DNA of 64,000 bases from JBBQWS01 sp038210415 (lineage in GTDB: Bacteria > Actinomycetota > Actinomycetes > Prado026). The notes under the pieces were generated by a model, which did no database searches, was not told the DNA's origin, and saw only the letters and a program-made list of their open reading frames with translations. Shown one piece after another: positions 32,435 through 40,449 of this stretch. Positions within the stretch are counted from its first letter, which is position 1, and each line of letters begins with the position of its first letter. The stretch spans positions 90,052 through 154,051 of the forward strand of contig JBBQWS010000001.1 in NCBI GenBank assembly GCA_038210415.1, given 5' to 3'. The translations under genes were made by a program, and so were the position numbers.

Positions 32435-34642
32435 ATGGAACCGGACTTCAGCGTCGTCCTGGTGGAGCCCACCGGCACCTCCCGCAGGTCCGGGCTGCAC
32501 CCGCTGACGAGCGCCCTGGACCAGCTGGGCGTCGGGAACCGCACCTTCACGGTCCCGGACGAGCTCGGATCGCTGGCAGGCCAGTCGACGCAGACCGCTG
32601 CCTTCGTCTACTCGGCCGCGTCAGGCACGGACGCCATCGTCGACGTCGTCAGGGTGGTCCGAGCGCGCAACCCGCACGTGCCGATCTTCCTCCTCGGCGA
32701 CGGGCTCGACCCCGCCCGCCTCTCGAGCGAGGTCCTCGCCGAAGTGCACGGGTTCGTCAGCCTCGGTGAGGACACTCCGGAGTTCGTCGCTGGTGCGATC
32801 GCGCGGGCCGGCCAGGTGTACCTCGACTCGGTAGCGCCCCCGTTCTTCCGGGCGCTCACAGCCTTCGCCCGCGGCAGTGCCGACTCCTGGCACGCCCCCG
32901 GTCACTCCGGCGGAGTCGCGTTCCTCAAGAGCCCGGTCGGCGCGATGTTCCACGACTTCTTCGGGCAGAACATGCTGCGCGCCGACGTGTGCAACGCCGT
33001 CGAGGAGCTGGGTCAGCTGCTCGACCACACCGGCCCGGTCGCCGAGGCCGAGCGCAACGCCGCGCGGATCTTCTCCGCTGACCACCTGTTCTTCGTCACC
33101 AACGGGACATCCACGTCGAACAAGATCGTCTGGAACTCCCTCGTCAGCCCCGGCGACGTCGTCGTGGTCGATCGCAACTGCCACAAGTCGGTTCTGCACG
33201 GGCTCATCCTGACCGGCGCGATCCCGGTGTTCCTGAACCCGACCCGCGACCACGGCGGGCTGATCGGGCCGATCCCGCGGGAGGAGTTCACCTGGGACAG
33301 CATCCGCCGCAAGATCGAGGCGAACCCGTTCATCAAGGACAAGACGGTGGTGCCGCGGCTGCTGTGCCTGACCCAGAGCACGTACGACGGGATCGTCTAC
33401 AACGTCGACACGATCAAGGCCGAGCTCGACGGCAAGATCGACGCGCTGCACTTCGACGAAGCCTGGCTGCCGCACGCCACGTTCCACGAGTTCTACGCCG
33501 GGATGCACGCGATCAGCCCGGACCGGCCCCGCTGCTCGAGCTCGATGGTGTTCGCCACCCAGTCCACCCACAAGGTCCTGGCCGGCCTCTCGCAGGCATC
33601 ACAGATCCTCGTCCAGGACTCCGAGACGGTCCAGCTCGACGAGCGAGTGTTCAACGAGGCTTTCCTCATGCATACGTCCACGAGCCCGCAGTACGCCATC
33701 ATCGCGTCGTGCGACGTGGCCGCGGCCATGATGGACGGCCCTGCCGGGCGGGGGTTGGTCGGTGAGTCGATCGGGGAGGCCTTGGAGTTCCGCCGGGCGA
33801 TGATCAGGGTCGCCGACGAGCTGGCCGGCAGCTGGTGGTTCTCGGTCTGGGGGCCTGACACTCCCATCCGCGAGGGGCTCGGCCAGCGCAGCGACTGGGA
33901 GCTCACTGCGGCGGACTCCTGGCACGAGTTCGACGGCATCGAGCCGGGCTTCACGATGCTCGACCCGATCAAGGCCACCCTGGTCACGCCAGGACTCGGT
34001 CGCGACGGGGAGTTCGAGTCGACCGGCATCCCGGCTGCGGTGGTCTCCCGCTACCTGGCCGAGCACGGCGTCATCGTCGAGAAGACGGGCCTCTACTCGT
34101 TCCTGATCATGTTCACGATCGGAGCCACCCGCAGCCGGTGGCACAACATGCTCGGCGAGCTGCGCCGGTTCAAGGACGCGTACGACCGCAACGTGCCGCT
34201 CGCCCGCGCCATGCCCCGCTTCCTCGCCGAGCAGCCGTCGTACGCCGGGCTCGGCCTGCATGACCTGTGCCAGCAGCTGCACGAGATCTACCGCAAGTAC
34301 GACGTCGCGCGACTGACCACCGCGATGTACGTGACCGAGCCCGAGCCGGCGATGCTCCCCGCGCAGGCCTGGGCGCAGCTGACCGGCCGCAATGTCGAAC
34401 CCGTCCCGATCGACGAGCTCAAAGGGCGGGTCGCGGCTGTGCTGCTGACCCCGTACCCGCCCGGCATCCCTCTGGTGATCCCCGGCGAGCGGGTCGGCCG
34501 TCTCGTGGTCGACTACCTGAAGTTCATCGAGGTCTTCAACCAGACCTGCCCAGGCATGGAGACCTTCGTCCACGGCCTCGACGAGCGCCAGGACGCGGCC
34601 GGCTCACGGCTGTTCGTCAACTGTGTCCGGAGCGACTCGTGA
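32435..34642 (+). CDS. Fold-type I PLP basic amino acid decarboxylase (Arg/Lys/Orn family)
   Basis: The 735-residue product has the three-part layout of inducible AdiA/CadA/SpeF-type decarboxylases: an N-terminal CheY-like wing (about 1-115), the PLP core with the Lys in STHKVLAGLSQ near residue 379 and ALHFDEAWLPH, and a C-terminal domain (PYPPGIPLVIPGE). Substrate among arginine, lysine and ornithine cannot be fixed by eye. An in-frame TAG 6 bases upstream confirms the ATG as the first start. Its stop overlaps the next gene (GTGA). An agmatinase-family gene at 62771 would fit arginine; gcdH would fit lysine. Confidence 0.9.
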   Translation: MEPDFSVVLVEPTGTSRRSGLHPLTSALDQLGVGNRTFTVPDELGSLAGQSTQTAAFVYSAASGTDAIVDVVRVVRARNPHVPIFLLGDGLDPARLSSEVLAEVHGFVSLGEDTPEFVAGAIARAGQVYLDSVAPPFFRALTAFARGSADSWHAPGHSGGVAFLKSPVGAMFHDFFGQNMLRADVCNAVEELGQLLDHTGPVAEAERNAARIFSADHLFFVTNGTSTSNKIVWNSLVSPGDVVVVDRNCHKSVLHGLILTGAIPVFLNPTRDHGGLIGPIPREEFTWDSIRRKIEANPFIKDKTVVPRLLCLTQSTYDGIVYNVDTIKAELDGKIDALHFDEAWLPHATFHEFYAGMHAISPDRPRCSSSMVFATQSTHKVLAGLSQASQILVQDSETVQLDERVFNEAFLMHTSTSPQYAIIASCDVAAAMMDGPAGRGLVGESIGEALEFRRAMIRVADELAGSWWFSVWGPDTPIREGLGQRSDWELTAADSWHEFDGIEPGFTMLDPIKATLVTPGLGRDGEFESTGIPAAVVSRYLAEHGVIVEKTGLYSFLIMFTIGATRSRWHNMLGELRRFKDAYDRNVPLARAMPRFLAEQPSYAGLGLHDLCQQLHEIYRKYDVARLTTAMYVTEPEPAMLPAQAWAQLTGRNVEPVPIDELKGRVAAVLLTPYPPGIPLVIPGERVGRLVVDYLKFIEVFNQTCPGMETFVHGLDERQDAAGSRLFVNCVRSDS

Positions 34643-35328
34643 CATCGACCGAGCTCGAGCTCGACACGCTGCCCTACCCGGATCCGCACGCCGAGATCCG
34701 GCTGGGGCCCTGGCGTCACCTGCCTGAAGAGTGGATCAGGCTGCGGCATGCGGTCAGCCGCACGCCGGTCCGGGACCAGGAGGCGGCCGCCTGCGAGTTG
34801 GCCGTGCTCAGTGGCATCCAACCCGGGAGCGGCTCCAGCAGCACCACGATCTGGAAGGCCGTCGACAGCATCGCGGCCCAACGGATGAAGCAGCTCCTCG
34901 AAGTCATCTGCGGCGGAAGCTTCGACGTCCACCGGCTCATCGCCGGCCAGACCCGGCCGCATGTCAGCTACGTCCTCGTCTGCGATCAGCCCCTGCCCGC
35001 GGGGGCTGACTACGCGATCGCCAAGGAGCGCCGCAGGCTGGATGCCGGCGACCGATGGCTTCGTGGCGCTTTCGAACCCGAGCTGCTCGCCCGGGCCCTG
35101 TGGTCGGCAACCGTCCTCGCCGCCCCGCCGATGGTGTCCCTGAAGACTCGCGCGCCTCTGTGGCGGCTGGCCTCGCGCCAGGACGCCGCGGCCCTGGACG
35201 CAGCCGGTCGCTACCTGGGTCTGCGGCTGGGCCGGATCGAGCGGCGCGTCAAGCTGTGGCGCGTCTGCCTGGACGAGGACATGCCGTCCGCCATGGGGTC
35301 GTTGCACCGGGCTTTGCTGTCCAGATAG
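34639..35328 (+). CDS. Unrecognised protein coupled to the decarboxylase
   Basis: I do not recognise this 229-residue protein. The GTG start overlaps the decarboxylase stop by 4 bases, so the two are translationally coupled. It is charged, mostly helical in appearance, with no signal peptide or membrane segment. Notable features are SGIQPGSGSSSTTIWKAV, a CGGSFDVHRLIAG segment, and an Arg-rich C-terminal stretch (RLGRIERRVKLWRVCLDED). It could be a partner, modifier or antizyme-like regulator of the decarboxylase; all of these are guesses from position. Confidence 0.75.
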   Translation: MTSTELELDTLPYPDPHAEIRLGPWRHLPEEWIRLRHAVSRTPVRDQEAAACELAVLSGIQPGSGSSSTTIWKAVDSIAAQRMKQLLEVICGGSFDVHRLIAGQTRPHVSYVLVCDQPLPAGADYAIAKERRRLDAGDRWLRGAFEPELLARALWSATVLAAPPMVSLKTRAPLWRLASRQDAAALDAAGRYLGLRLGRIERRVKLWRVCLDEDMPSAMGSLHRALLSR

Positions 35329-35408
35329 CCCAGGTCGTTCACCGCCCTGACGTTCGGTGCCCCGAGATGCTCGTGTAACGCAACGGCAGCGAGGGAGACT
35401 TGATACCT

Positions 35409-36125
35409 ATGACGAGCCACCCCGACTTCACCGGGCTCCGCGCCATGTTCATCAACTGCACCCTCAAGCGTTCGCCTGAACCAAGCCACACTCAGGGCCT
35501 TGTCGACGCGAGCGCGTCGATCATGCGCAAGCACGGGGTCGACGTGGCGGTCATCCGGGCGATCGACCATGACCTGGCCACCGGGGTGTACCCCGACATG
35601 ACCGAGCACGGGTGGGCCAGCGACGAGTGGCCGCAGATCTACCCTCGACTGCTGGAGGCGGACATCCTGGTCGTCGCCGGACCGATCTGGCTGGGCGACA
35701 ACTCCAGCCAGACGAAGCTCATCATCGAGCGGTTGTACGCCTTGTCGGGGATGCTCAACGACAAGGGTCAATACCTCTTCTACGGCCGCGTCGCAGGTTG
35801 CCTGATCACTGGCAACGAAGATGGCATCAAGCACTGTGCACAGAATGTCTTGTACTCCCTGCAGCACATCGGGTACACGATTCCGCCGAACGCTGACGCC
35901 GGCTGGATCGGTGAGGCCGGCCCTGGGCCGTCGTACCTCGACCCGGGTAGTGGCGGCCCCGAGAACGATTTCACCAACCGCAACACAACGTTCATGACCT
36001 GGAACCTGATGCACCTGGCCAAGATGCTGAAGGATGCCGGAGGAGTGCCGGGCTTCGGGAACCAGCGCTCGGAGTGGAACGCCGGCACGCGGTTCGACTG
36101 GGAGAACCCCGAGTACCGCTCCTAG
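35409..36125 (+). CDS. NADPH-dependent FMN reductase / flavodoxin-like protein
   Basis: The 238-residue product has the flavodoxin fold start GLRAMFINCTLKRSPEPSHT (phosphate-binding loop after strand 1) and ADILVVAGPIWLGDNSSQTK, the FMN isoalloxazine loop of the PF03358-type reductases. Expected activity is quinone or flavin reduction with NAD(P)H. It is followed by egtA in the same direction after 132 bases. An in-frame TTG at 35400 is an unlikely alternative start. Confidence 0.85.
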   Translation: MTSHPDFTGLRAMFINCTLKRSPEPSHTQGLVDASASIMRKHGVDVAVIRAIDHDLATGVYPDMTEHGWASDEWPQIYPRLLEADILVVAGPIWLGDNSSQTKLIIERLYALSGMLNDKGQYLFYGRVAGCLITGNEDGIKHCAQNVLYSLQHIGYTIPPNADAGWIGEAGPGPSYLDPGSGGPENDFTNRNTTFMTWNLMHLAKMLKDAGGVPGFGNQRSEWNAGTRFDWENPEYRS

Positions 36126-36257
36126 GCGAGATGCGGGAATGCTAGGCGAATGAGTTGGGCACGAAGGAGCACAGAATTTATAGGCGGACGATCAGACAAG
36201 ATCGCCCCCGCACCGACCCGCGGTCGACATCTCGACCGGTCCGGACCTGGAGGGGCG

Positions 36258-37535
36258 ATGGTCGTCTCAGGAGTGGATAGCCGCAACCCGCTGTTGGTCG
36301 CCGGGGTCGAGGGTGTCCTTGCGCCGGGCGACCCCGTCGAGGCTGCCCGGCAGCTCATCGCCGGTGGCGCCTTCGCGAGGAGCACTGTCGGCCGAGTCGG
36401 GCTCGAGCTGGAGTTCCATCTCGTCGACCTCGCACAGCCGGGGAAGCGACCCAGCTGGGTCGATGTCCAGACGCTGCTGGGCGGGCTGCCACCGATGCCG
36501 CGGGGAAGCGCCGTCACGTGTGAACCGGGCGGGCAGATCGAGCTCTCCACCGCCCCGCACCCCCACGTTGCCGCAGCGGTGACTGCGTTGCGTGACGACC
36601 GCGAGGCGCTGCGCCACGCGCTGTCGGACGCGGGATTCGGCGGGGCCGCGCTCGGGGCCGATCCCGCCCGGCCAGTGCAACGGATCAACCCCAAGCAGCG
36701 GTACGCGGCGATGGAACAGCACTACGAGGCCCTTGGCTATCCGACCCCCGGCCGGGCGATGATGACGGCAACAGCCGCGCTGCAGATCAACCTGGAGGCT
36801 GGCCCAGAGCAGGGTTGGGCGGACCGGCTGGCCCACATCCGCGCAGTGGTCCCGGTCTTGATCGCGGCGTCGTCCACCTCGCCGTACCTCGCAGGGAGCA
36901 CCTCAGGTTGGCACTCCATGCGTCAGCAGGCCTGGCACGGGATGGACGCCCGCCGCACCGGTCCGGTGGGCGTCGGCGATCCTGCGGGCGCCTGGGCCGA
37001 GTACGCGCTGGCAGCCCCGGTGATGCTGCTGCGCGAGCAGTCCGGCCTGCGTTCGGTCGTCCGCCGAGTCACGTTGGCCGAGTGGCTGGCCGACCCGGCG
37101 CGGCTGGGTCGACCCGCGACGCGGGCCGACATCGACTACCACCTGACCACACTGTTCCCGCCGATCCGCCCCCGGGGCTACGTCGAGATCCGCTGTCTGG
37201 ACGCCCTGCCGGACCGCTGGTGGCCGGCGGTCGCAGCGATCGCGGTCACCCTGATCGACGACCCGGTGGCTGCTGAGGCGTCGGCAGACCTGTGTGAACC
37301 TGTCGCCAGCCTGTGGGAGTCCGCCTCGCAGCATGGTCCGTCCGACCGCAGACTTCGGGCCGCCCTCAGCGGGTGCGTCGAGGTCGCGGTGCGGCACAGC
37401 CCGTCGGCTCTCCGCCGGGAAGTGGAGTCCTTCGCCGAGCTCATCCAGTCGGGTCGCACCCCGTGCAGTGAGCTGCGGGCTCGGATCGAGGGGCAAGGCC
37501 CGTTGCGCGTCTTGGAGGAGGAAGCGCATGCGTGA
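36258..37535 (+). CDS. egtA: Glutamate-cysteine ligase EgtA
   Basis: EgtA makes gamma-glutamylcysteine, the sulfur donor used by EgtB in ergothioneine synthesis. The 425-residue product shows the GCS2 fold: GRVGLELEFHLVDL, CEPGGQIELSTAPHPH and MMTATAALQINLEAG. The ATG at 36258 is chosen because GGAGGGG lies directly upstream; an earlier in-frame ATG at 36150 would add 36 poorly conserved residues. The end overlaps egtB by 8 bases. Confidence 0.93.
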   Translation: MVVSGVDSRNPLLVAGVEGVLAPGDPVEAARQLIAGGAFARSTVGRVGLELEFHLVDLAQPGKRPSWVDVQTLLGGLPPMPRGSAVTCEPGGQIELSTAPHPHVAAAVTALRDDREALRHALSDAGFGGAALGADPARPVQRINPKQRYAAMEQHYEALGYPTPGRAMMTATAALQINLEAGPEQGWADRLAHIRAVVPVLIAASSTSPYLAGSTSGWHSMRQQAWHGMDARRTGPVGVGDPAGAWAEYALAAPVMLLREQSGLRSVVRRVTLAEWLADPARLGRPATRADIDYHLTTLFPPIRPRGYVEIRCLDALPDRWWPAVAAIAVTLIDDPVAAEASADLCEPVASLWESASQHGPSDRRLRAALSGCVEVAVRHSPSALRREVESFAELIQSGRTPCSELRARIEGQGPLRVLEEEAHA

Positions 37536-38793
37536 GCTGGCCGCTCGCGGCCTTGAGGACGCCCGCAGCCGGACCCTGCAGCTGACCGATCTCGAAGATC
37601 AAGAACTGACCACCCAGCACAGTCCCTTGATGAGTCCGCTGGTCTGGGATCTGGCCCACATCGGACAGCAGGAGGACTTGTGGCTGCTACGCGAGGGCGA
37701 CGCGGCTCGACAAGGCCAGCTGCCCGCGCAGATCGAACATCTGTACGACGCGTTCGAACACCCGCGGGCAACTCGCGTCGCGCTCCCGCTGCTTCCGCCG
37801 CGCGAAGCCAGGAGTTTCATCGCGGACGTGCGTGGGCGGGTCCTCGACCGCCTGGCGAAGGCAAACGACGAGCAGTTGTTCGACTACGTCATGGTCGAGC
37901 AGCACGAGCAGCAACACGTCGAGACGATGCTGGCGACTCATCAGCTACGTGTTGGTCCGCCACTGCTCGGCACCGGTGACCCAGTCCCCGTCGGGCGCAC
38001 CCTCCCTGATGACAGGGTCTTGATCCCGGCGGGCCCGTTCACCCTGGGGGTCAACGGCACCGACGAACCCTGGTCGCTCGACAACGAACGCCCCGCCCAC
38101 ACGGTCGACCTGCCGGCGTTCAAGATCGCCCGGGTTCCGGTCACCAACGCCGAGTGGCAGCAGTTCATCGACGCGGGCGGCTACGACGAGCCGCAGTGGT
38201 GGTCGGCCGCAGGGTGGACCCACCGCGTCGAGGCCGACCTCTGCCGCCCACTCCACTGGAACGCCGATGGATCCCGGCGCCGGTTCGGGGTCGTCGAAGA
38301 AGTCCCCGGCGACGAACCCGTCCAGCACGTCTGCTATTTCGAAGCGCAGGCCTACGCCAGGTGGGCCGGCGCCCGCCTGCAGACCGAGCAGGAGTGGGAG
38401 AAAGCCTGCGCGTGGGACCCGGCCAGCGGGACGCGGCGCCGGTGGCCGTGGGGCGAGGTCGACCCGAGTCCGCAGACGGCCAATCTCGGCGGAGCGGCCC
38501 TTCGACCCGCTCCGGTCGGTGCCTACCCGGCCGGTGCCTCCGCGTACGGCGTCGAGCAGCTGATCGGCGACGTGTGGGAATGGACCTCGTCCCGGTTCGA
38601 GCCCTGGCCCGGGTTCGCGCCCATGCTGTACGCCGACTACAGCTCACCATTCTTCGGCGGCGACTTCCGCGTGCTGCGGGGCGGCTCCTGGGCGGTAGGC
38701 GGCGCCTCGATCCGTCCGTCGTTCCGCAACTGGGACCTCCCCATCCGCCGCCAGATCTTCTGCGGCCTGCGATTGGCGTGGGACGTTGTGTAG
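37528..38793 (+). CDS. egtB: Hercynine oxygenase EgtB (gamma-glutamyl-hercynylcysteine sulfoxide synthase)
   Basis: EgtB is a non-heme iron enzyme joining hercynine and gamma-glutamylcysteine with O2. The 421-residue product has an N-terminal DinB-like domain holding the iron histidines in VWDLAHIGQQED and the HEQQH motif, and a C-terminal formylglycine-generating-enzyme-like domain (NAEWQQFIDAGGYDEPQWWS, VLRGGSWAVGG). The ATG overlaps egtA by 8 bases and the stop overlaps the TTG of egtC. Confidence 0.95.
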   Translation: MRELAARGLEDARSRTLQLTDLEDQELTTQHSPLMSPLVWDLAHIGQQEDLWLLREGDAARQGQLPAQIEHLYDAFEHPRATRVALPLLPPREARSFIADVRGRVLDRLAKANDEQLFDYVMVEQHEQQHVETMLATHQLRVGPPLLGTGDPVPVGRTLPDDRVLIPAGPFTLGVNGTDEPWSLDNERPAHTVDLPAFKIARVPVTNAEWQQFIDAGGYDEPQWWSAAGWTHRVEADLCRPLHWNADGSRRRFGVVEEVPGDEPVQHVCYFEAQAYARWAGARLQTEQEWEKACAWDPASGTRRRWPWGEVDPSPQTANLGGAALRPAPVGAYPAGASAYGVEQLIGDVWEWTSSRFEPWPGFAPMLYADYSSPFFGGDFRVLRGGSWAVGGASIRPSFRNWDLPIRRQIFCGLRLAWDVV

Positions 38794-39478
38794 GCACCAG
38801 GCGTGGCTGGGGGCGCCACGCACTGTCGCCTCGTTGGTGTTGGAGCCCGACCACGGGCTGCTCCGGCAGTCCTACGCACCCAGACGGCAACGGCGGGGCC
38901 TGCTCAACGCGGACGGCTGGGGGGTCGGCTTCTACGCCCCGGACACCAGCGAACCGGTCCGGTGGCGCTCGACGCGCCCGCTGTGGGGCGACACGTCGTT
39001 CGCATCGGTCGCCAGGGTGTTGGCCTCGGGGGCGGTGCTGGCGGCAGTCCGGTCGGCGACGGCCGGCATGCCGCTGGACGAGAGCGCCACGGCACCCTTC
39101 ACCGACGGCCGCTGGCTGCTGTCACACAACGGCCAGGTCGACCGGGCCGCGCTGCCGGCCGACCTGGCCGCCGAGTCCGTCTGCGATTCGGCACTGCTTG
39201 CGGCGCACGTCTTTCACCGGGGAGTCGAGCACGTCGTCGGCACCATCCGTGCGGTCGCCGAGCGAGACCCCGGAGCCACCCTCAACCTGCTGCTCACCGA
39301 CGGAACCCAGATCGTCGCCCTCAGCTGGGGTGACCCCCTGAGCTACCTGCTCGAGCCTGACGGCGTCGTCGTGGCCAGCGAACCGTGGGACGACGATCCC
39401 CGGTGGGTCCACGTCCCTGATCGACATCTGCTGCGGGTCGGCCCTGACGGGCTGACCGTCACTCAACTGGAGGACTGA
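38786..39478 (+). CDS. egtC: Gamma-glutamyl-hercynylcysteine sulfoxide hydrolase EgtC
   Basis: EgtC is a class II glutamine-amidotransferase-like hydrolase that removes the glutamyl group. The product has 230 residues. The rare TTG start is required because it places the nucleophile cysteine at position 2 (MCRHQAWLG), as in the family. NADGWGVGFY and SHNGQVDRAAL are the other Ntn-type motifs. It overlaps egtB by 8 bases and egtD by 1 base. Confidence 0.94.
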   Translation: MCRHQAWLGAPRTVASLVLEPDHGLLRQSYAPRRQRRGLLNADGWGVGFYAPDTSEPVRWRSTRPLWGDTSFASVARVLASGAVLAAVRSATAGMPLDESATAPFTDGRWLLSHNGQVDRAALPADLAAESVCDSALLAAHVFHRGVEHVVGTIRAVAERDPGATLNLLLTDGTQIVALSWGDPLSYLLEPDGVVVASEPWDDDPRWVHVPDRHLLRVGPDGLTVTQLED

Positions 39479-40449
39479 TGTCCGTCTCCGACTTCGCCGT
39501 CCATCTCGACGCCGACGCGTTGACCCGACAGATGGCTGCCGACGTTCGGGCCGGTCTGCTGGCCAGCCCCAAGGTTTTGCCGCCTAAGTACTTCTACGAC
39601 GCCCGAGGTAGCGAGCTCTTCGATCAGATCACCCGGCTCGAGGAGTACTACCCCACGCGCACGGAGGCCCACATCCTCGAGCGAAGGGCCGAGGAGATCG
39701 CCGCCCTGACCGGAGCCCGGACGCTCATCGAGCTCGGGAGCGGCACGTCGGAGAAGACCCGCCTGCTGCTGCGGGCGCTGGCGGGCGCCGGGACCTTGGA
39801 GCGGTTCGTGCCTTTCGACGTCGACCCGGTCGTGCTGCGCGAGGCAAGCGCGATGATCGCCACGGAGTTCCCCCTCCTGTTGGTTGAGCCGGTGGTCGGT
39901 GACTTCGAGCTCCATCTCGGCCTGCTCCCCGAAGGTCCCCGACGCTTGCTGGCCTTCCTGGGCTCGACGATCGGCAACCTCGACCCCGGCCAACGCGCCG
40001 ACTTCTTCGCCGACGTCAGTCGTTGCCTTTGGCCCGGCGATACCTTCCTGATGGGGGCGGATCTGGTGAAGCCGCAAGCACGGCTGGTGGCGGCCTACGA
40101 CGACGCCCTGGGCGTGACGGCGGCGTTCAACAAGAATGTGTTGTCGGTGATCAACCGCGAGCTGGCCGCCGATTTCGATCCCGAGGCCTTCGAGCACGTC
40201 GCCGTGTGGGATGCCGACCAGGAGTGGATCGAGATGCGCCTGCGATCGCGGCGGGATCAGCGTGTTCGGGTCTCCGAGCTGCAGCTCGAGGTCGAGTTCG
40301 AGGCTGGCGAACAGATGCGCACCGAGATCTCCGCGAAGTTCCGTCGCGAGACGATGACTTCCGAGTTGGCGTCGGCGGGCTTGAACGTAACCCAGTGGTG
40401 GACTGACCCGGAAGGCGACTTCGCCCTCCTGCTGGCCGAGCCCGCGTGA
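39478..40449 (+). CDS. egtD: Histidine N-alpha-methyltransferase EgtD
   Basis: EgtD trimethylates histidine to hercynine, the first step of ergothioneine synthesis. The 323-residue product has the family N-terminus (LPPKYFYDARGSELFDQIT), the SAM motif LIELGSGTSEKTRLLL and FLGSTIGNLDPGQRADF. The start overlaps the egtC stop (TGATG). The stop overlaps the following Rieske-ThDP gene by 4 bases, so that gene is translated with it. No EgtE-type PLP lyase follows. Confidence 0.95.
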   Translation: MSVSDFAVHLDADALTRQMAADVRAGLLASPKVLPPKYFYDARGSELFDQITRLEEYYPTRTEAHILERRAEEIAALTGARTLIELGSGTSEKTRLLLRALAGAGTLERFVPFDVDPVVLREASAMIATEFPLLLVEPVVGDFELHLGLLPEGPRRLLAFLGSTIGNLDPGQRADFFADVSRCLWPGDTFLMGADLVKPQARLVAAYDDALGVTAAFNKNVLSVINRELAADFDPEAFEHVAVWDADQEWIEMRLRSRRDQRVRVSELQLEVEFEAGEQMRTEISAKFRRETMTSELASAGLNVTQWWTDPEGDFALLLAEPA

